Assembly: GCA_958496175.1 (NCBI GenBank)
Contig: OY292280.1
Span: 11,718,001 to 11,782,000 of the forward strand
From: Sisyra terminalis
Taxonomy: Eukaryota; Arthropoda; Insecta; Neuroptera; Sisyridae
Direction: 5' to 3'
Length of the DNA stretch: 64,000 nucleotides
Each line of letters opens with the position of its first letter. The first letter of the stretch is position 1. This document shows positions 20,898-33,699 of this stretch, piece by piece. The notes under the pieces were generated by a model. That model ran no database searches. It saw nothing but the letters and a program-made list of their open reading frames with translations, and was not told the origin of the DNA. A program made the translations under genes and the position numbers.

Positions 20898-23800
20898 ATG
20901 AGTAAACCACATCGCAGCAACACGTTGGACCGTTTGCAGCGGTTCAGCTTCGGCGGGAGCCGCAGTAACAGTAAGGACCGCGACCGCAAAAAGGACTCCG
21001 ATCCCGACGTTCCCAGTGGTTCCCGACGCTCAGGCGCCACACGCAGCAACAGCGAAAAAACCGAACGCCTCCGTGAACTAACCGAAAAACTTAAAGGACT
21101 CTCACCCCAAGTACGCTCCCCCATCCCCAAACGACCCAACCGCCGTCTTCCCCCAATCGCCACCCAGTCACCTAAACCTGATAAAATCGAACCGAATGAT
21201 GACGAAACCAAATCCCAATCCGATCTCATCCACCGTAAATTCCCCTTCAAAAGTGTTTCATTTTCCCAAGTAGACTTCTCACCCATTGACGGTAAGTACA
21301 CCCGTCGAAAAAGCGTCTCCAGCTGCCTCCCTCTTGCCAATCTCGATTCCGAAACTAAACCTTTAGAACCCGAAAACCTTTCCGAATCACATCCTTCAAA
21401 TGTCGACGAACTATGTGACATCCCCAGTGTTGTTGCAGAAATATCCAACAAAACCGATCCAGATCTACTAGAAACCAATCCTAGTGAAACACATCCCGAA
21501 CCAAACGATTCCAATCCAATTTGCCAAGAATCCCGAGCTCGAAACTTATCAATTGACAAATCGAAAAAACGCAAAGGTGTATACATCACTAAATGGCCCA
21601 CATCTATCGAAACTAGTCAAGACATTTTAGGAGATACAACAGATGGAATTCCTACGTTTTATTTGCAAGAAGACGTTGCCGGAAGTCCCACTGCCAGTAG
21701 TTCATGTTGGAGTAGTCCTCAAGAAGAATCGTCATATACTCCAGAAGAATGGTACGGAAATACTGTAAATGGACCAGAATGGCCAAACCCTGATACCACA
21801 GACCCAAAACCGACACCTATCTCCCAAAATCACCTATTAGTACGAGTCGATTCGCTTTCTGAGAGCGAAAGTGAGCATCGGGATTGTCTCGCATCATCAC
21901 GCCCCTCGATTTATTCCGATAAATCCGACATTTCCGACTGCGAAAGCCAATCGAACTCCTCGCAAGTTCCTCGCCGGTATTCCAAACGTCCGCTTCGCGG
22001 ACCTTACGGCCTGATGCTAGAAGCCGAAATGAAGAAACCTGAAGCGAATAAAATGTTCTCCAAACTGTACTATAACAAGGAGTTCCAGTTTTTGGATGAT
22101 ATTATGGTTAATATAAACAACAATAATAACAATAGTAATAATTTGAATAATAATGTATTTATAAGTGGTGGTGATAAGAGTGTGAAGAGTGCGGAAAATG
22201 TGGTGGTTCGAACTCGAAATGGTGGGAATCGTTCACTAGATGAGACACATTTGAAGCCGAAGGATGTGCGTAAAACGGGAACGACGCCGTATCCTAGTGA
22301 CAATGTCGGGACGACGACGGCGACGGCGCTTTTCACGCGACATCAACGAACCACGTCAAGTCCGTCGAAACTGGAAGGCATCGCGACGCCAACGGGAACG
22401 ATTCCAGATCTCTGCGAACCCAATATTGATTATTTATGCTTACAAAACGCCGCATCTACCGACAACAATGTGAGTAGAATATATAAGTTTGGTATAGCTA
22501 ATTGGCGGCCTTGCATGCCTTTTTCCCTCGCCTACTGATTGACTATTCGGATGACATTCGATTTTCATTCACATTTTGTGTTTGATTTGATAAAAGCAGC
22601 TTTGTTCTCACTCCCGAAGCGATTCGCCTCGCGCAAACGCGTCCCAATCCAGACGCCGACGCCGAGGCAGAGCCGTAGTTATCCAGAAACAAAGCCAATC
22701 CCGCAAAATTCAGCCTGAAACCACCGAAATCCCTCCCATTCGATCGCTATGCTTGCTGAACTTTAACTGCGAAACAATTCCGCCAATTCCACCCGGTATA
22801 CTTGTACTCGGTACCCGGAAAATCACTGCTGGAAAATAGCCGCCGTCCAAAGCCACCTCTGACGCCAACATTCAACACATGGCGTCAGGATATAAACTAT
22901 ATGTCTTAATTAAAAAGAAAGAAACCGTGTCACAAGAACATTGAATATATTGAAAACAGATTTCCCAGCAAGTGAAATGTGTTTCGAATCAGCAAGCAAA
23001 TCAGTCGATAGTTCAATCTAGCATCTCTGTCACACGACTAGGAGCACTCGTTCCGTTTCAATTCGGTGGATAATTGGGCAAATAGGAAAAATATGGTTTT
23101 GATTCGGCCGCGGAAAAATTGGCTGCGTGATATTCCGTTAGATAATGAGTCGCAATTATTGTAATCGCAACGGTTTGAGTTTACGTTTAACAAGTATTAA
23201 TATCGATGTGTCGAAACGCGATTCGGGAATACAGGAGAACCATGGCGGGGACGAGGAGACCAGTCATGTTCTGGAACAAATGGCCAGCGACGCCAAGTTG
23301 TCGGAACAGTGGAACGAGGCGGCCGAACCAGCTGATGACGGCCACAAATTGTCCGAGGAGCAATTCGCCGAGATTCCAGTTTCGCCTGTAAAGCCTTCCG
23401 TGGAATTTTCGGCAGATTCGGTCTATCGGTTGAATACAAACGTCCTGGTAAGAAACTCCTCGCTATACACTTTCCAGACAGCTGTTGCTCCACTTGACTC
23501 TCATTTCTGACAACCCCTACGTCACTCATCCACAAAATTCTTATCTTTCCAGGATACACGCACCCATGTCGTCGTCGAACTCTACGATACCGAAAGATCC
23601 TATGTCGAATCTCTTCAAATTCTTGTTACAGTAAGCCACTTATTCTCTATGAAAAAAACAGAATTGATATTAGATTTGATCCCATCATTCTACTAGGAAA
23701 AACTAGAACTGATACTCCTAATGAAACTGGAATCTAAAGTACTAGCAGTGTCTCTTTTTAACCTTTGCAGGTTTTCTCATAAACCTAGGGAATCATTGAA

Positions 23801-26800
23801 AATACTGTAATGTAATCGAGAACTATCAGCTCTTCCAGAATTTATCTATATTATAGCAGAGGCTACAGTTTCCTGTTTCAATTGCTACAAGAAGATTCCT
23901 TATTAACTAAAGTTCAGTTTCAATTGACGTTAGGTATACCAGATTAAGTAACTTTAATTCACCCATAAGCTGTTCTATTAATGTTTACTACCCCATCATT
24001 TTAGCGTAGGAAAAATTAGAATAGATACTCCTAATAGAAACAGGAAATTAAAATATTAGAAATGTATCTTTTTAAGCCTTGAAGTCTTCTCATAAGCCTA
24101 GGGAATCATTGTAATTTTTTTTTAGGCCCAAGTGTACTTTAGCACACCCACAATCTGGCAACGTTGCATTTCCGACTTTCTTTTTAATTTAATTCGCGAT
24201 TAAATCGGTCCATAATGAAAATTTAGCCACAAAAGAGAGAATTATAGCATATTAGAATTGAATAAACAAAAATATCGCGGATTAAATTAAAAACAAAGTG
24301 GAAAATGCAACGTTGCCAGATTTTGGGTGTGCTAAAGTACCCATGTTCCTTTTTTAATTGTTATTTACAGTCGCTTTATAACTCCTAAGGTAGTTATTAA
24401 CTACTAGGTAATTAATTCTGGTATAAGCTTGGATCAGGAACGTCGAAATTTTCAGAACTGAAGAGAACTATTTCGAATGGTTTCGTAATTATTCCTGTAC
24501 GTATTGTTCACTCGAATGCAATTTGTACGTAAACTTTGACATATGCCAGAAATGAAGAAACGACGGTTATTTTCAAATATTTATTAATATTGTAATATGT
24601 AAAATTAAATTTTCGTCTCATGTCCATTTTAGCACATCCACAATCTGGCAACGTTGCATTTTCGATTTTGTTTTTTAATTTAATTCGCAATATTTTTGAT
24701 GATTTAAATGATCTAATATGGTATAATTCTCTCTTTTGTGACTAAATTTTCATTATGGACTGATTTAATCGCGAATTAAATTAAAAACAAAGTAGAAAAT
24801 GCAACGTTGCCAGATTTGGCTGTTTTAAAAGGGACTTAATTTCATTATGGACCGATTTATTTGGGAAGTAATTTAAAAATAAAGTAGAAATAAAACTTTA
24901 CCAGATTTTGACGTTGGTAAACGGAATATAAGACCTAAATTATTCGAAAACATTTTTAATAATTTTTTAACAGGGATAACTAGGGTGTTTCTAGATAAGC
25001 ATAACTTTTGGGTTCAAATTACATATACTATTATATACGCCTCATGGAATCCGGCGAATTAAAAATATCATTCGATTTTGTTTTTAATTTAATTCACAAT
25101 ATTTTTGATGATTTAGTTCTAATATGGTATAATGCTCTCTTTTGTGGCTAAATTTTCATTATGAACCGATTTAATCCCGAATTAAATTAAAAACAAAATC
25201 GAAAATGCAATGTTGCCAGATTGTGGGTGTGTTAAAATGGATTTGAGCTCAACTTCCTACTGTTAAGGCATTATTTTATTAAAAGTTCATCTGATTATTT
25301 TTTTTATAACGTCACTGAAGAAATGCAACTTCAAAATCTATTCTTGGTCACATTAATATATTGGTGTTGACAAATTTTATCAAAAAGTATTTAGTATTTT
25401 GCGTTTCAAATATTTTGAAAAAGTATCATCTCTACATATAGAATAATCGAGAAGTATCAGTTCTTCCGATAATCATCTATATAGGAGCTGAGGTTACAGT
25501 TTTGTATCTCTTTTAGTATAAGAAGATTCCTAATTACCTGGAATTCGGTTTAGTAATTTCATCTACAATCAGCAATTACCCCAAAAGAATCATATCAGTT
25601 CTGCTTTTTTCGTTGGAAATCCCCTAATCTCACCACATCCTACAACTGAACACTGACTTTTTTCAGAAATACCTAGAGCCATTGAAAAGTCCCGATTATG
25701 TCGGTCTTCTCGAACCCAATGTGGTTGACGAGATTTTCGACCAAGTCCCTGCTTTACTATCCCATCATGAACTATTCTTGGAAGAACTCCGCAAACGTTT
25801 AGAACATTGGGATGTGAAGCAAAAAATTGGTGATATCTTCATCGAAGTTGTAAGTAAAACACATGGAACCACTGACCTTGACTTGATTTTTCAATGTAAA
25901 ATTTAGTTCATCAAACCAGCCGTGGTTGACACCTACACGACTTTTGTGAACAACTGGAAGAAAGCGAAAGAACTGATCAAAGCTACAGCACAAGCAAAAC
26001 CGGCATTCGCCAAATTTCTAGAGGTACCCCTGTGAATATTCCCACTTCAATTGTTGATCACTTATATTTTAGTCAATGGCACGAGAACACAAGGGCAAGT
26101 ATGCGTTGGATTCTTTGTTAATAAAACCGATTCAGAAGTTTCCCAAATACGAAATGTTGATTCAACGGTTGCTAAAACATACGGAAGTCACCCATCCAGA
26201 CCATCAACTGTTGCTCGAAGCCCAACACCAAATCCACGAATTGTTGTTGAAGATCAATTGCACGGAACGTGAATCTACCGAATTTGAGCAACAACAACAA
26301 AATTTAAAAGAACTGGAATGTCTAGTCGAGGGCCTCATGAATTTAGTCGTTTCTGATCGCCAATATCTACGCCATGATCTTGTTACCATGATTACAGCAC
26401 AAGGAACTCGAAAAGATCGCGCCCTTTTCCTCTTCTCTGATCTATTAGTCATCACCAGCATAAAACGACGAAGTGGAACTGTGAAAAAACCATCGACGTA
26501 AGTTCTTTTTGTAGATCACTCATTGAATCTTCTGATATGATCCTAAGATCCAAAATCCTTTGGGTCGCATAATAACTTGCTTCCATAATGTGTATACAAT
26601 ATATAGAATATATTGCGGTCCAATTTATGTAGTATAATTTAATATAATATTATACAAAAATCATACCATAAACATAAATTTGAACAGAAGTTTAAACAAA
26701 AATATTCGTGACGTATTGCCCAGATACGTATTTCGATTGCCAAGCAATCTTCCTCAGTGGTCATCAAGTAGTTTGGATCACTCCGTAACTGCTTTGTGAT

Positions 26801-29800
26801 GATTCACGCACATAAAATTCTTTTCCCCTACCGATTAAAAGTCGCAAAAATGCAACTGTAATAATTTGTGAATCATCACAAAGCAGTTACAGAGTGATCC
26901 AAACTACTTGATGACCACTGAGGAAGATTGCTTGGCAATCGAAATACGTATCTGGGCAATACGTCACGAATATTTTTGTTTGAACTTCTGTTCAAATTTA
27001 TGTTTGTGGTATGATTTTTATATATTATTATATTAAATTATACTACATAAATTGGACTGCAATATATCTTATATATTATATACACAGTATAACTGTTCAA
27101 AGTCAGCGAAAAAATCTTATTTTGATTGCTTCCATAACATTTACTTTCTTCATTCTATTTTTTCTGGGAAGATCCAAATACTTTTTTTTTAATTAAAATG
27201 CTACTCTTTAGAGAAAAGGTCAAAACTTTTGGATCCAAAGTCATTTACCACTGTCGCCAAAGTTTCAAAGCAATTACCCCTGAAGGCCAGAAGATGCAAA
27301 AATACGCCCAGAAGATGCGATCCGGAGAGGTTGCGAAAGCTTAGCGACATAGTCCAGCAAATCACACGGCTTTGGATCCAAAAACCACAAAATTTTCCCT
27401 AAAGAATTGTATTTTGATTAAGACCGACCATGAAAGTCTTAAATCTAAAACTTCTTAATTTTATGGAATTACTATTAGTATCTTTTCGGTCTAGTTGTAG
27501 ATCTTCGCTACTGATGATACCAATTGGTATCCAGAATTACTATTCGAAGAAGTTTTCCGTAGCTCTTCCGAATTGGTGGAAATCACCTGATTTTCTGTTC
27601 CAGAATTTGTCCGGCTAGTGTAACGAATTCATTGGAAACTCATAAATACAAATTGTTTAAAACCGACCATAAAAGCCTTAAATCTAAAACTTCTTAATTT
27701 TATGGGATTACTATTAGTATCTTTTCGGTCTAGTTGTAGATCTTCGCTACTGATGATACCAATTGGTATCCAGAATTACTATTCGAAGAAGTTTTCCGTA
27801 GCTCTTCCGAATTGGTGGAAATCACCTGATTTTCTGTTTCAGAATTTGTCCGGCTAGTGTAACGAACTCATTGGAAACTCATAAATACAAATTGTTGATG
27901 CGACTACCGTTGGATGACCTAGAAATCATCAAACGTAAGATTAGTTTTCTGGGTGATTTTTGTATGGTAACGGTTTGCTTTTAGCGAAAGATGATAGTGT
28001 GCGTCGAATGATGAATGAAATCGAAAACATATCGGAAGATCTAACAGTATTGAATCAAATCAATCAATTGGTTGGGTCCCTACACTGCCCGCATGAGCAT
28101 CTCGAGGACATTGTTCGCGATATGGTCACTGCTACAAATCGTCAATTAACCGAACGCCAAAATTCTGGATCTCAAATCTCATACTTGGAGCTCAGTTTAA
28201 ACACAGCGTAAGATTCCATAGGTTCCTGTAAAAATCAAATTTAATGGAGTGTATCTTCTAGGAATGGAATCGAAATCATTTCGATTTTGTTTCCGAAAAA
28301 CGAGAATCGAACGAGTTGGGAGGATTATTTCAACGAAGCGAAACAAAAGTTGGCATTATCTCCAAATCGACGTCCACTTCCAGAGTTCATGTCAGCAGTT
28401 CCCATTCGAAAAACTCGGTCAGGATTACAGTTTACCTGTGCTGCTCCCACTTTGGTAACGACCGCGTTATCCGGTGGAGGGATTCCAGGAAGTTCTAGTG
28501 GGAATCCTGTGAGAAATACGCAATGCCAAGATGTATGGGTGTGCAATAGTGATGGCTATGTTGGACAAGTTTGCGTTTTGAGTTTATATCCGGAACCAAC
28601 GGTCGTTTCATGCAACAGTGTATGCAACGCGCGAATTCTTTGCATGGCGTCGATTCCTGCATTCGATACGAACTCAAACCAGAAAGTTAAATCGGCTCAT
28701 CCTTCTACACATATGTCGTATACGAACTGCAAAATGGGATATGGGTTTTCAATGCGGAATAGTTCCGAACAAGAATCGGATAGGAAGATTCATTTGGATA
28801 GTAGTTCGTCCAGCGAATCGGAAAACGATGAGGTTGATATGGAAGAATCGAGTTTCAACTCAGTGCCACCATCAGGTGATAGTCAAGACTTCTCAGAAAA
28901 TGTCCAACCGACCATGTGGTTGGGAACCGAAGACGGATGCATCCACATGTATAATTCCAGTGATAACATCAGAATTAAGAAAAACAAAATCAAAATTCAG
29001 CATAGTGCTTCTGTGCAATGTATAATGTAAGTCGGAAATCTTATTTTTGGAAACATTACTTCACCAATCATAAATATCTTTTCAGATACTTAGACAACCG
29101 GGTTTTTGTTTCCCTGGCCAATGGAGATATTACAATCTATACTCGAGACACCCGTAAGTCAATTCCTAGTGTAATTCCTAGTATTAATTAAAAATCGACT
29201 CCTTTGTTTTTTAGTTGGAATTTGGAATACAATGGAACCATGCATAATTTCAATCGGGACAGCTTCGATGCCAGTTGTTCGAATGCTTCCCAATTCCGGG
29301 AAGCTTTGGTGCGGATGTCCTAACACCATTAAGATTTTAAACATCACCACTTTACAGGTCAACCTGGTACTCCCGATAATTTTAAGAAGACAATTAAAAC
29401 GAATTTTTTGTCCCTTTAGGTTGAACATAGTTTTGTTCTAAGTAACGATTCCAGTAAGCAGTTATCCTGTATGACATTATCAGGATTAGGAGTTTGGTTA
29501 TCGATGCATAATTCTGCTGTAGTCAAATGTTATCATGCGATCAATTATGAACTTCTTTGTGAGGTCAATGTTACTCCAACGGTTAATAAAATGCTATCAA
29601 GTGAGTATAATTTTCTTTCTAGAATCAATAATCTGTGGATTATGAAATTATATATCCTTTTCATCGAATTTCCCTTCTATTTATACTAATTTGAACCTTG
29701 ATTAGCAGGTTGCGATGATATAATTCGACAGCATAAAGCAGCCTGTCTTCGGGTTACTGCTCTTTTGGCCAGTAAAGAATTGTTGTGGATTGGAACTTCG

Positions 29801-30174
29801 GCTGGTGTTTTACTAACACTTTTGATTCCTCACGTGACCCCAACGACTGATCGAATCACAAGCCAGTTAAATGTGACCGGTAAATGAATTTCAAAATTCT
29901 TTTTCCAACTTCTCATAATTTCCCAATTTCAGGTTTATCTCATGGACACACCGGCCAAGTACGGTTTTTAACTTTCGTAGAAGACTCCTCAAACATTAAT
30001 AAAACATTGCAAAAGAATCTGCACCACAAATACTCGAATCAAAACCCCAAAGAACAGAATAGAGTACTGATTATATCTGGTGGAGACGGTTATGAGGACT
30101 TTCGGAATGCTAGCGTCTCAGAAATGGCTGGACGGGAAGATTCAACGAACCACTTACTACTTTGGCACCTTTAG
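20898..30174 (+). CDS. ARHGEF17-type Rho guanine nucleotide exchange factor (1419 aa)
   Basis: Coding exons: 20898-22469, 23553-23630, 25667-25849, 25907-26023, 26073-26497, 27843-27934, 27985-28207, 28262-29026, 29086-29153, 29215-29357, 29420-29600, 29709-29879 and 29933-30174. Phases agree and the total is 4260 nt. The first 520 residues are Ser/Pro-rich and disordered, with a short Asn run. A Dbl-homology domain (about 525-745) opens with VELYDTERSYVESLQIL and includes LLIKPIQKFPKYEMLIQRLL. A PH-like region follows (RALFLFSDLLVITS). The C-terminal half is WD40-like, with the conserved VWVCNSDGYVGQVCVL and a C-terminus ending GREDSTNHLLLWHL. The end motifs are those of ARHGEF17 (TEM4). The product should activate Rho GTPases at actin structures. 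AATAAA signals lie near 30494 and 30532. Confidence 0.9.
22470..23144 (+). promoter_or_regulatory. Repeat-free stretch before the alternative exon
   Basis: This intronic stretch is richer in C and G than the surrounding introns, contains many CG dinucleotides and has no transposable element. It could hold the internal promoter and 5' UTR of the short RhoGEF isoform. No TATA box is seen. Inference from composition and from the neighbouring exon. Confidence 0.35.
23145..23447 (+). CDS. Probable alternative first coding exon of the ARHGEF17-like gene
   Basis: An open frame of 101 codons starts MSRNYCNRNGLSLRLT and ends in phase 0 at a GTAAGA donor (23448). It reads straight into the DH exon at 23553. 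The long first exon also ends in phase 0 (22469, GTGAGT), so both can join the same acceptor. No strong acceptor with a pyrimidine tract precedes 23145, and 22540-23144 is unusually GC-rich and free of repeats. I therefore read it as a separate promoter plus 5' UTR, giving a short isoform of about 996 aa. Inclusion as an internal cassette exon is the other option. Confidence 0.55.
24125..24349. mobile_element. MITE, 8-bp-TSD family, copy 4
   Basis: Terminal inverted repeats GGCCCAAGTGTACTTTAGCA and its complement. The flanks are T-rich octamers agreeing at 7 of 8 positions. It lies in the 2 kb intron between the first two DH exons of the RhoGEF gene. Confidence 0.8.
24613..24838. mobile_element. 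MITE, 8-bp-TSD family, copy 5 (degraded right end)
   Basis: The left end carries the usual CACATCCACAATCTGGCAAC. At the right end the outer part reads GATTTGGCTGTTTTAAAAGG instead of the standard GTGGGTGTGCTAAA, a variant also seen in relics at 14330 and 30780. No target duplication can be recognised. Confidence 0.65.
25068..25252. mobile_element. MITE, 8-bp-TSD family, copy 6 (left end missing)
   Basis: The interior and right terminal repeat are present (GATTGTGGGTGTGTTAAAAT). The left copy begins part-way through the repeat at CATTCGATTTTG. This is the third MITE within 1.2 kb of the same intron. Confidence 0.7.
26589..27125. mobile_element. R1 foldback family, intact copy in the RhoGEF gene
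   Basis: Exact 12-bp duplications TTGCTTCCATAA stand at 26577-26588 and 27126-27137. Two inverted arms of about 230 bp end in GTGTATACAATATA-type sequence, and a one-sided tail of about 45 nt (GTTCAAAGTCAGCGAAAAAA) lies at the right. The minus-strand core at 26710-26757 and the plus-strand core at 26918-26965 each read CTGAGGA, then the GATTGC/GCAATC stem, then GAAA. No protein-coding capacity. Confidence 0.85.
27424..27890 (+). repeat. Tandem duplication containing a partial copy of a RhoGEF exon
   Basis: Two copies of a 239-bp unit are about 98% identical. The second contains the acceptor and start of the true exon 27843-27934. The first contains the same acceptor (TTCTGTTCCAG, ending about 27603) and roughly the first 50 bases of the exon, then breaks off. 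Reading through the truncated copy meets a stop within about 20 codons and no donor is apparent, so it is a pseudo-exon next to the functional one. Confidence 0.8.
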
Positions 30175-30493
30175 TCAATTGTAATGGATGGTTTTTCTCA
30201 ATGGCTCTAAGTACTTTTAAGCTAATATTTTTTAACTCAATATTGAGACTTATTCATGTAAACCATATCAAATGTAATGTAAACTGAAACATGTTCGATC
30301 TGCTTTTACTTGAGCATTTAGATTTTAGTCCACAGAAATGAACATATAATTAGTGAAGATAAAACTTATTTGTGCCATATTTTAAAAAAAAAATGACAAA
30401 ATTTGCTCGTTAGTTTTAATGGTAAGATGTCGTAACAATTATTCTTCTATATTTTCATAAATTGGTTCCAAAAGTTTACTTAAATTATAATTA

Positions 30494-30499
30494 AATAAA
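30494..30499 (+). terminator. Polyadenylation signal of the ARHGEF17-like gene
   Basis: AATAAA about 320 nt after the stop at 30174; another AATAAA occurs about 40 nt further on. Either would give an ordinary 3' UTR. Confidence 0.5.
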
Positions 30500-33054
30500 A
30501 CCAATACCGGTTAAGATAATTAATGCATAAACAATAAATATAATCAATTTGATTTGACGCATTCCTTGTAAAATCAACTCTTTAACAAACTCAAACTCTC
30601 ATACTTTGTTCAAAAATCACTCAACAGGGGCGCTCTTTTTTTTTTTCTCTTAATTTCTAAACAGTTAAGAATTGAGAACATTTGAAGATTTAAACATATA
30701 GCTCAAGTCCCTTTTAGAACAGGTCCCTTTGGACCGATTTATTCACGAATTAAATTAAAAACCAACTAAAAAATACCACGTTATCAGATTTAACTGTTCT
30801 AAAAGGAACATGAACCAACATTTCATATAACTTTTCAAGAAAATGACGGTTACTAATTGAATTTGTATTTTGCCGCCGTTAATGTCTCCACCTAGCTCCA
30901 TTTTCAAAAAAGCAAATTAATAACTTCTGATTGAGTGTAACAAAGACAACATACATCTCTATCAAATGATTTATTAGCGTTCAATTAATATTACGGTTGC
31001 ATTTCCGCCATTTTGAAGTGTTAGCAAAAAGGCATTTTAATCTTCAAAAAAAAAACCATTAGATGTTTTTTGAAGTTATTAAAGGCATTTTAAATGCAAT
31101 AATTTCAAAATATATTTTTTTAATAGGGATGTATTAATCATTTTAACCGGTAACTTTGAATAAAAATCGAAATCAATATATTAACCGTATTAATTCAATT
31201 TAAGAATATAAAATCTTTCTTGGTACTTTTGGAATGAGAAAAGTAAATCATAAATTCTGAGAAAGTTTTTTATTGAAATTGAAGTAGTTGAAGCTTTGAT
31301 TGCAACTTGATGAAATTGAATATTTGGTTTTAAATTATCGAATAGGTAGTAATCAAGTATAACGGATTCTCTCTCGAAAAAAACGTAGATCAACAAAAGT
31401 GGTATAAAAGCGTATAGGACACTTAAAAATGCAATATTCCAATAACAGGGAAGTGATTTTTTTTACAGATGTCCCAAAAAAAGTCTAGGAAAACTGCCAT
31501 TATAGTAGACATTGTACTGACATTTGATCCATTTCAATAATAATCAACGTGATTTACATAGCATAAACAGTTCGGGATTTGCGGTAAATTTAATTACATT
31601 ATATTGATATTTTGGACTGCGAATATCTTTTTTGTTACAAAATTACTGATATTTACAAATGTGTTCAAGACGTATTAAAAGGGAAATAGTATTGAATAAG
31701 CATATAGGTCGTTTAAAATATTATCTTTAATATTTGAAATTAGATTAAGTTTAGATGATTTAATTTAGGTTGCGAGAGCACAAGTTTTGCATAACACTCG
31801 ATTTATAATTCGCGGATTAATTTTCGGTCGTACAAAAGCGCAAAAAACAATCAAATTCCGTTAGATTTGGCAATATGAAATTTCTGTACCGGAATTTATA
31901 ACGGAAACAATTTATATTTGTTAATTATTTTAATACAAACCTCAATTGCTCAATCCGCGCATGGAAATAAATTTATGGTTTGTACAACCTACTGAACACA
32001 GGAACAATTAATTTAAGTAAAGTAAACATTTTTTCTGAGAGAAACCGCTATACTGTAAAATTATCTTTGGGAATTCATTTAGGTTTTCGAAAAAAAAAAC
32101 AATTCTTTTTGGTAAAATGCAAGCGAATTAGGCATGGATCATATCAGAAGAAAGCATATAGTTATTCAGCTTGCAGGATAAATATGGGATGGCACATAAC
32201 ATTGATGTTTAGTTATCTTTATTTCTGTTGCAAATGAATAAAATATAGTTGATAACACTCCTTGAAAGAAGCTCAACTAAATTCGCGTACTATATTTTTA
32301 TTGTATTGTAACGATAATGCCTAAATATGTAAAAACATAAATGTTTTTATGCCAAATTTTTGTAATTTCCTACCTCGTCTTAAAGATAATGTAACAAAGG
32401 TGAAGGGCCCGAATAAGTACTGAAGAATGGCTCTATATTGATGTGTAACGAGCGTAATTTAAAGCAGGGTAGTTAAGAAATTTGTACTCATAGTAGTTCT
32501 TTGTTCCATACAAAAATTAAACCTACATACGTTGAGTATTAAAATGAGCAAAACTAAAAATATTTTTTGAGAATGAAATATATCATTATATTTATTGCTA
32601 AATATATATATCTATGATTTTAATCCTATTAACTAAATATTTATTGATAAAAAATATAATTATTTAACTATGATAAACTGTGATGTAAACATGAAAGAAA
32701 AAAAAACTTAATAAATATTAATATTTTTTGTGAATTATTTTCCTTTTGTTTTTTTTTTTTTAAAAAAAAAAAAACAAATTAGAATTTCGCATTTATTATT
32801 GCAAAAGTTTTCAACTGAAATCGTAATAGGAAATATGTCTTAAAAATCGATGTATTTAAAGAGGAAAATATTCAATGTATTATTTTTTTTTCTTATAAAT
32901 GCGTTCGTTTATAAACGGTGCATTTATGATAAATAACTGTTACTTTCTTCACGAAAGAAGTATCTATTTAAAATATGAGACTATGTTTAATAAATCATTG
33001 AAAAATGTAATGTTTTGTCTTTTGTACTATCCAACTTTTATTATCCCAAAGATA
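30500..33054. other. Intergenic AT-rich DNA
   Basis: No gene is seen. A degraded MITE related to the 8-bp-TSD family lies at about 30700-30818 (ends GCTCAAGTCCCTTTTAGAAC and AAAAGGAACATGAACC). The open frame at 31980-32237 has no recognisable features and sits in strongly AT-biased sequence. Homopolymer A/T runs are frequent from 32700 to 32900. Confidence 0.5.
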
Positions 33055-33345
33055 CAGTGAATACAATCTTAGCTGAAAAGGATAATAAGCAACGATTATT
33101 ACATCTATTGGTGTTCCTGTTGTCTTATTAGTGGCTCATAACCGCCAATAATGCAAAGAAAATGTTATTCGATTCGTTTAAATCAACAGAGATGAGATAT
33201 TATCAAAAGAGCAGTATTTGAAAAGCAAAATATAAAATACCTTTATCTATTTTGTATTTAAATACTTTTTCTCAAAATGCATTTTACTTGAAATACCTTT
33301 TAAAACATATTTTGTATTTGCAAAATAATTTTTGATGTCTTTTTA

Positions 33346-33501
33346 ATTGTTATTTATCATCGCTTCATAACTGTCAAAGCTTTCTGGTACTCTAGGGTTT
33401 ATAAAAATCCGCAATCGAGAAATATGGAAAATTTGCTCGATACCAGGATCAAACCCATCACCTACTAGTGGTCACCTTGACCACTCGGCCACCAGTAGGC
33501 T
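33346..33501 (-). mobile_element. tRNA-derived SINE, copy A
   Basis: Read on the minus strand it starts GCCTACTGGTGGCCGAGTGG (A box TGGCCGAGTGG) and has the B box GGTTTGATCC about 45 nt later, with part of the region between the boxes deleted. The tail includes AACCCTAGAGTACC. Confidence 0.8.
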
Positions 33502-33699
33502 TGATAAAATTTGTCAACTGTAAATTAATGTGGCGAGGAATAGTTTTTTCTTAACTCCTATAGATATAAAATATCTTTATCCATTTTGTATTTAAATACT
33601 TATTCTCGAAATGCATTTTGTATTTTATTTGAAATACCGTTTAGAACATATTTTGTATTTGCATAATGTAAAATACTTTTTGATAATATTTTTTTAATT

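Noticed and set aside
20738..21601. 287-codon open frame on the minus strand opposite the RhoGEF first exon
   Set aside because: It mirrors a Ser/Pro-rich coding exon whose codon pattern leaves the opposite strand open. The plus strand has the splice donor and continues into the DH domain.
26710..26757. Calling the R1 hairpin a functional hammerhead ribozyme gene
   Set aside because: The conserved boxes are present but stem I is not evident and two extra bases disturb the core, so I report it only as hammerhead-like.
31980..32237. 85-codon plus-strand frame as a small gene
   Set aside because: No signal peptide, domain, splice support or composition change; AT-rich intergenic DNA gives such frames by chance.
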